Assembly (NCBI GenBank): GCA_034665745.1
Contig: JAXDJJ010000014.1
Span: 1 to 35,393 of the forward strand
Direction of reading: 5' to 3'
Origin: JAXDJJ01 sp034665745
GTDB lineage: Bacteria > Actinomycetota > CADDZG01 > WHSQ01
DNA: 35,393 bases
Within the stretch, counting starts at the first letter, position 1, and each line of letters starts with the position of its first letter. The notes under the pieces are model-generated. The model saw only the letters and a program-made list of their open reading frames with translations. It searched no databases and was not told where the DNA came from. This document shows, one piece after another, positions 32,257 to 35,393 of this stretch. A program made the translations under genes and the position numbers.

Positions 32257-33323
32257 TAGTTCACCGTCCAGGTGTCGCCCGTGGCAAGGAGCTTCGAGAG
32301 GTCGCCCGGCCCCTGGCTTTCAGCCGCTCGCCTCAACTGCTGCTCGATGCCTTCGCCGTAGACCGGGCGTTGAACATCCCGGAAGATCCCGAGAGGAGTC
32401 GGACCGGTCGGTCCGTCGGCGATTCGCGACAGAGCGAACGCGAGTGACGGGTCATCTCGATGCTCGTCGTGCACCAACAGTTTGTCCTCGCCGACATCGG
32501 CGACGTTGACGATCTCGCAGCGGCCCTCCTGGGTCATGCGGACGCCCCTCTCTCCGTTCGGCCCGAACTTGATCGGCTTACCGTGCTCGAGATAGATGCG
32601 GTTCTGGCTCTTACCTTCCTTACCGGTCAGAGCGATGAATGCACCGTCGTTGAAGATGTTGCAGTTCTGGTAGATCTCGACGAACGCGCTCCCCTGGTGT
32701 GCGGCGGCGCGGCGGAGGACCTCTGGGAGGTGCTTGCGCTCGACATCGAGGGTACGAGCGACGAACGATGCCTCGGACCCGAGAGCGATCGACACCGGGT
32801 TGAAGGGGTGCTCGAGTGAGCCGAACGGGGTCGACTTCGTGACCTTGCCGGCTTCCGACGTCGGTGAGTACTGGCCCTTTGTCAGCCCATAGATCTGGTT
32901 GTTGAACATCAAGATCTTGAGGTTGACGTTACGGCGCAGGGCGTGGATCAAGTGGTTGCCGCCGATGGACAGCCCATCACCGTCACCCGTGACGACCCAC
33001 ACCGACAGATCGGGGCGTGCTGTCGCGACCCCGGTGGCGATCGCAGGTGCGCGGCCGTGGATGCCGTGGATGCCGTAGGTGTTCATGTAGTACGGGAAAC
33101 GCGACGAGCACCCGATACCGGAAACCCACACCATCTTCTCTTTGGGGATGCCGAGCTCGGGCATGACGCCCTGCACCGCAGCCATGATGGCGTAGTCACC
33201 ACAACCGGGACACCAGCGGACCTCTTGGTCGGAAACGAAGTCCTCGCGCGTCAGGGTTGCGGTCGCGCCACCCTCGGTGACGCCGCGGTCTTTGGTTACG
33301 TCCTCTACGTTCGGCTCTGTCAT
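32256..33323 (-). CDS. korB: 2-oxoacid:ferredoxin oxidoreductase, beta subunit (KorB-like)
   Basis: A 355-residue ThDP-binding subunit; with KorA it oxidatively decarboxylates a 2-oxoacid (probably 2-oxoglutarate) to the acyl-CoA and reduces ferredoxin. WCPGCGDYAI (Cys38, Cys41) and SGIGCSSRFPYYMNTYGIHG (Cys72) hold three of the usual Fe-S cysteines; YQNCNIFND supplies a fourth. The ThDP motif is GDGDGLSIGGNH (about 113) to NNQIYGLTKGQ (about 141). ATG 33323 overlaps the korA stop (ATGA). The absence of a separate ferredoxin subunit and the gamma-alpha fusion next door fit the two-gene actinobacterial KorAB type. Pyruvate or branched-chain oxoacids cannot be excluded. Confidence 0.9.
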   Translation of the reverse strand: MTEPNVEDVTKDRGVTEGGATATLTREDFVSDQEVRWCPGCGDYAIMAAVQGVMPELGIPKEKMVWVSGIGCSSRFPYYMNTYGIHGIHGRAPAIATGVATARPDLSVWVVTGDGDGLSIGGNHLIHALRRNVNLKILMFNNQIYGLTKGQYSPTSEAGKVTKSTPFGSLEHPFNPVSIALGSEASFVARTLDVERKHLPEVLRRAAAHQGSAFVEIYQNCNIFNDGAFIALTGKEGKSQNRIYLEHGKPIKFGPNGERGVRMTQEGRCEIVNVADVGEDKLLVHDEHRDDPSLAFALSRIADGPTGPTPLGIFRDVQRPVYGEGIEQQLRRAAESQGPGDLSKLLATGDTWTVN

Positions 33324-35179
33324 CCCATGATCTCCAGAACTCGGTCTTCGAGGTCGCCAGCACGGAACGGCAACCCCCTGACCTGGTTGATGTTGATGGT
33401 GTTGATAAGGAACTCGCTGCGGACCATCTTCGAGAGCTGGCCCATGTTCATCTCCGGCACGACGATCTTGTCGAAGCGACGGAGAACCTCTTCGGTGTTC
33501 TTCGGGAACGGGTTCAGGTGCTTGAGGTGCGCACGTGCGACCTTCTTGCCGCGTGCGCGAAGCCGGCGAACCGCGGCCCCGATCGCGCCGTAGGTCGAGC
33601 CCCATCCGAGGATCAGAACGTCGGCGCCTTCGTCCGCGTCGTACTCGAGCGGGGCGATGTCTTCCTCGATGACCTTGATCTTCGCCTGGCGGAGGTCGGT
33701 CATGAGTTGGTGGTTATCGGGGTCGTAGGAGATGTTGCCGGTACCGTCGGCCTTCTCGAGTCCACCGATGCGGTGCTGGAGACCGGGGGTCCCGGGGATC
33801 GCCCACGGGCGGGCCAGGGTCTCGTCGTCACGGAGGTAGGGCCAGAAGTCATCGCCGGCGTTCGGTTGCGAGGCGAAGCGGACGGTTAGGTCCGGGAGTT
33901 TCTCGATAGCAGGGATACGCCACGGCTCGGCCCCGTTCGCGAGGTAACCATCGGACAACAGGATCACCGGGGTCATGTACTTCAAGGCGATGCGGGTCGC
34001 CTCGATCGCGGCCCAGAAACAAGAAGACGGTGAGTACGAAGCCACGATGGGCAGCGGAGCCTCGCCGTGGCGGCCATACATCGCATGGAGGAGGTCCGAC
34101 TGCTCGGTCTTGGTCGGTAGCCCGGTCGACGGTCCCCCGCGCTGGATATCGACGATGACCAGGGGAAGCTCGAGCGAAAGAGCGAGGCCGATCATCTCGG
34201 ACTTGAGGTCGAGGCCGGGGCCAGACGTCGTCGTGACGCCGATGTGGCCCGTGAACGCGGCCCCCACGGCCATGCCGCATGCGGCGATCTCGTCCTCGGC
34301 CTGCACCGTGCGCACGCCGAAGTTCTTGTGACGAGACAACTCGTGGAGGATGTCGGACGCAGGCGTGATCGGGTAGCTACCCAGGAAAAGGGGCAGCTTC
34401 GATTGCACCGACGCGGCGATCAATCCGTACGCAAGGGCCTGGTTGCCGGTGATGCGACGGTAGTTGCCCGGTGCGAGAACCGCAGGCTTGACGGAATAAG
34501 CGGACAGCTCGGCGGTCTCACCGAACGCATGACCGGCCTTGAGGGCGGCGATGTTGGCTTGCGCGATGTTCGGCTTCTTCGAGAACTTCTTCTCGAGCCA
34601 CGCAACGGTCGGTTCGAGCGGACGCCCGTACATCCAACAGATCACGCCGAGGGCGAGCATGTTCTTGGAGCGCTCGGCCTCCTTCTTGTTGACGCCGGTT
34701 TCCTTGACCGCCTCGACGGTGAGCTTCGTCATCGGTATCTGGAAGAATTGATAGCCCTCGAGCGAGCCATCGGTCAGGGGGTTCGACGAGTAGCCGACCT
34801 TCTCGAGGTTGCGCTCGTCGAACGCATCCGAGTTCACGATCAACAGGCCACCCTTGAGGAGGTCCTTGAGGTGGGCCTTCAAAGCCGCCGGGTTCATCGC
34901 TACCAGGACGTTCGGTTGGTCACCCGGGGTCAGGATGTCGAAGTCGGCGAAGTGGACCTGGAAAGCAGAAACCCCGGCGAGGGTTCCGGCAGGTGCCCGG
35001 ATCTCGGCGGGGTAGTCGGGGAACGTTGCGAGGTCGTTCCCGAAGATGGCGGAGGCGGATGTGAAGCGGTCACCGGTGAGTTGCATGCCGTCACCGGAGT
35101 CGCCGGCGAAGCGGATGACTACCCGGTCGAGCTCTTTGCGGGCCGTCGCATGCTCATGCGGCGGGGCCTGCTGAGACAT
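33320..35179 (-). CDS. korA: 2-oxoacid:ferredoxin oxidoreductase, fused gamma-alpha subunit (KorA-like)
   Basis: 619 residues. The N-terminal gamma domain (about 15-200) opens with VVIRFAGDSGDGMQLTGDRF. The alpha domain has the signature YPITPASDILHEL, then TVQAEDEIAACGMAVGAAFTG, TTSGPGLDLKSEM and the loop DIQRGGPSTGLPTKTEQSDL. The C-terminal part (ADVLILGWGSTYGA onward) is domain II of the family. Length and order match the two-subunit KorAB of mycobacteria and relatives, which supports anaplerotic or oxidative TCA flux through ferredoxin. The ATG follows a 90-base leader in which TATGAT resembles a -10 box, without a convincing -35. Confidence 0.9.
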   Translation of the reverse strand: MSQQAPPHEHATARKELDRVVIRFAGDSGDGMQLTGDRFTSASAIFGNDLATFPDYPAEIRAPAGTLAGVSAFQVHFADFDILTPGDQPNVLVAMNPAALKAHLKDLLKGGLLIVNSDAFDERNLEKVGYSSNPLTDGSLEGYQFFQIPMTKLTVEAVKETGVNKKEAERSKNMLALGVICWMYGRPLEPTVAWLEKKFSKKPNIAQANIAALKAGHAFGETAELSAYSVKPAVLAPGNYRRITGNQALAYGLIAASVQSKLPLFLGSYPITPASDILHELSRHKNFGVRTVQAEDEIAACGMAVGAAFTGHIGVTTTSGPGLDLKSEMIGLALSLELPLVIVDIQRGGPSTGLPTKTEQSDLLHAMYGRHGEAPLPIVASYSPSSCFWAAIEATRIALKYMTPVILLSDGYLANGAEPWRIPAIEKLPDLTVRFASQPNAGDDFWPYLRDDETLARPWAIPGTPGLQHRIGGLEKADGTGNISYDPDNHQLMTDLRQAKIKVIEEDIAPLEYDADEGADVLILGWGSTYGAIGAAVRRLRARGKKVARAHLKHLNPFPKNTEEVLRRFDKIVVPEMNMGQLSKMVRSEFLINTININQVRGLPFRAGDLEDRVLEIMG

Positions 35180-35272
35180 CTTCTAGATCACACACCCTGC
35201 GTTGAAGGAAAATGGACGGCCATCATATCGCTGCGAGCCGTCAATAAAAGAGAAAACGCAGGTCAGACCGCC

Positions 35273-35393
35273 TTATGAGAAGACTTTGCCTTGCAGGACG
35301 GACGAGCTCGCGACCACCGTCATCTTTCCGTCGCGACCGATGATCGTGATCGTTGGGTCGTCGCCTTCCGAAACCGTCGAGATGACTCCGATC
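35273..35393 (-). CDS. C-terminal end of an unidentified protein, cut by window edge
   Basis: The minus-strand frame is open from the edge to TAA at 35273-35275. It gives about 39 residues: IGVISTVSEGDDPTITIIGR, DGKMTVVASSSVLQGKVFS. Alternating hydrophobic residues suggest beta strands. Too little remains to name a family. It lies 93 bases upstream of korA on the same strand. Confidence 0.5.
   Translation of the reverse strand, partial: IGVISTVSEGDDPTITIIGRDGKMTVVASSSVLQGKVFS

Noticed and set aside
34244..35278. 344-codon plus-strand frame opposite korA
   Set aside because: It mirrors the korA codon phase in G/C-rich DNA; its translation has no domain or composition typical of protein, while korA is certain.

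Overview
The window looks like chromosomal DNA of a high-GC Gram-positive, probably a member of the Actinomycetota outside the well-studied genera. The pointers are G/C-rich third codon positions, an LppM-like lipoprotein, a fused gamma-alpha KorA next to KorB, a bacterial UBP-type zinc finger, a DUF2855 protein and frequent GTG/TTG starts with ATGA/GTGA/TTGA overlaps. The placement is an inference; no rRNA, tRNA or marker tree is available here. No gene-free stretch is longer than about 200 bases, and I saw no tRNA, rRNA, CRISPR array, transposase or integrase.

Layout. 1-3425 (minus): a CytX-type NCS1 transporter under a TPP riboswitch, then two abutting methionine-synthase-like genes under a SAM-I riboswitch with its own terminator. 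3434-4634: small membrane proteins, one of which looks split by a frameshift. 4644-6329 (minus): a secreted lysyl-oxidase-like protein and an ErpA/IscA-type Fe-S carrier, separated by a clear terminator. 6394-13361 (minus): a tightly packed run of a membrane-anchored ECF-type sigma factor, an ILVBL-like ThDP enzyme, an M20 peptidase, TldD, TldE and a tiny membrane protein. 13385-20637: a cell-surface region with a secreted beta-helix protein carrying a His-rich loop, divergent from a 1642-residue secreted protein with about five tandem beta-type modules and its coupled LppM-like lipoprotein. 20683-24882: a membrane protein, a UBP zinc finger, a DUF2855 protein, an alkyltransferase-like protein and an ABC exporter. 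24972-26858: a secreted CocE/NonD hydrolase.

26931-31936 reads as an accessory island. It is visibly more A/T-rich, with looser codon use. It carries a four-helix membrane protein of unknown family, a 59-residue basic protein coupled to it and, convergent with them, an 1125-residue CpXC-TPR-CHAT protein (a caspase-like protease with an intact His/Cys dyad). This is the best candidate for an undescribed system: a sensor/protease plus a possible membrane partner, lodged between housekeeping genes.

31981-35179 (minus) returns to core metabolism: 2-oxoacid:ferredoxin oxidoreductase alpha (gamma-fused) and beta subunits plus a small unknown protein. The end of one further gene runs off the right edge.
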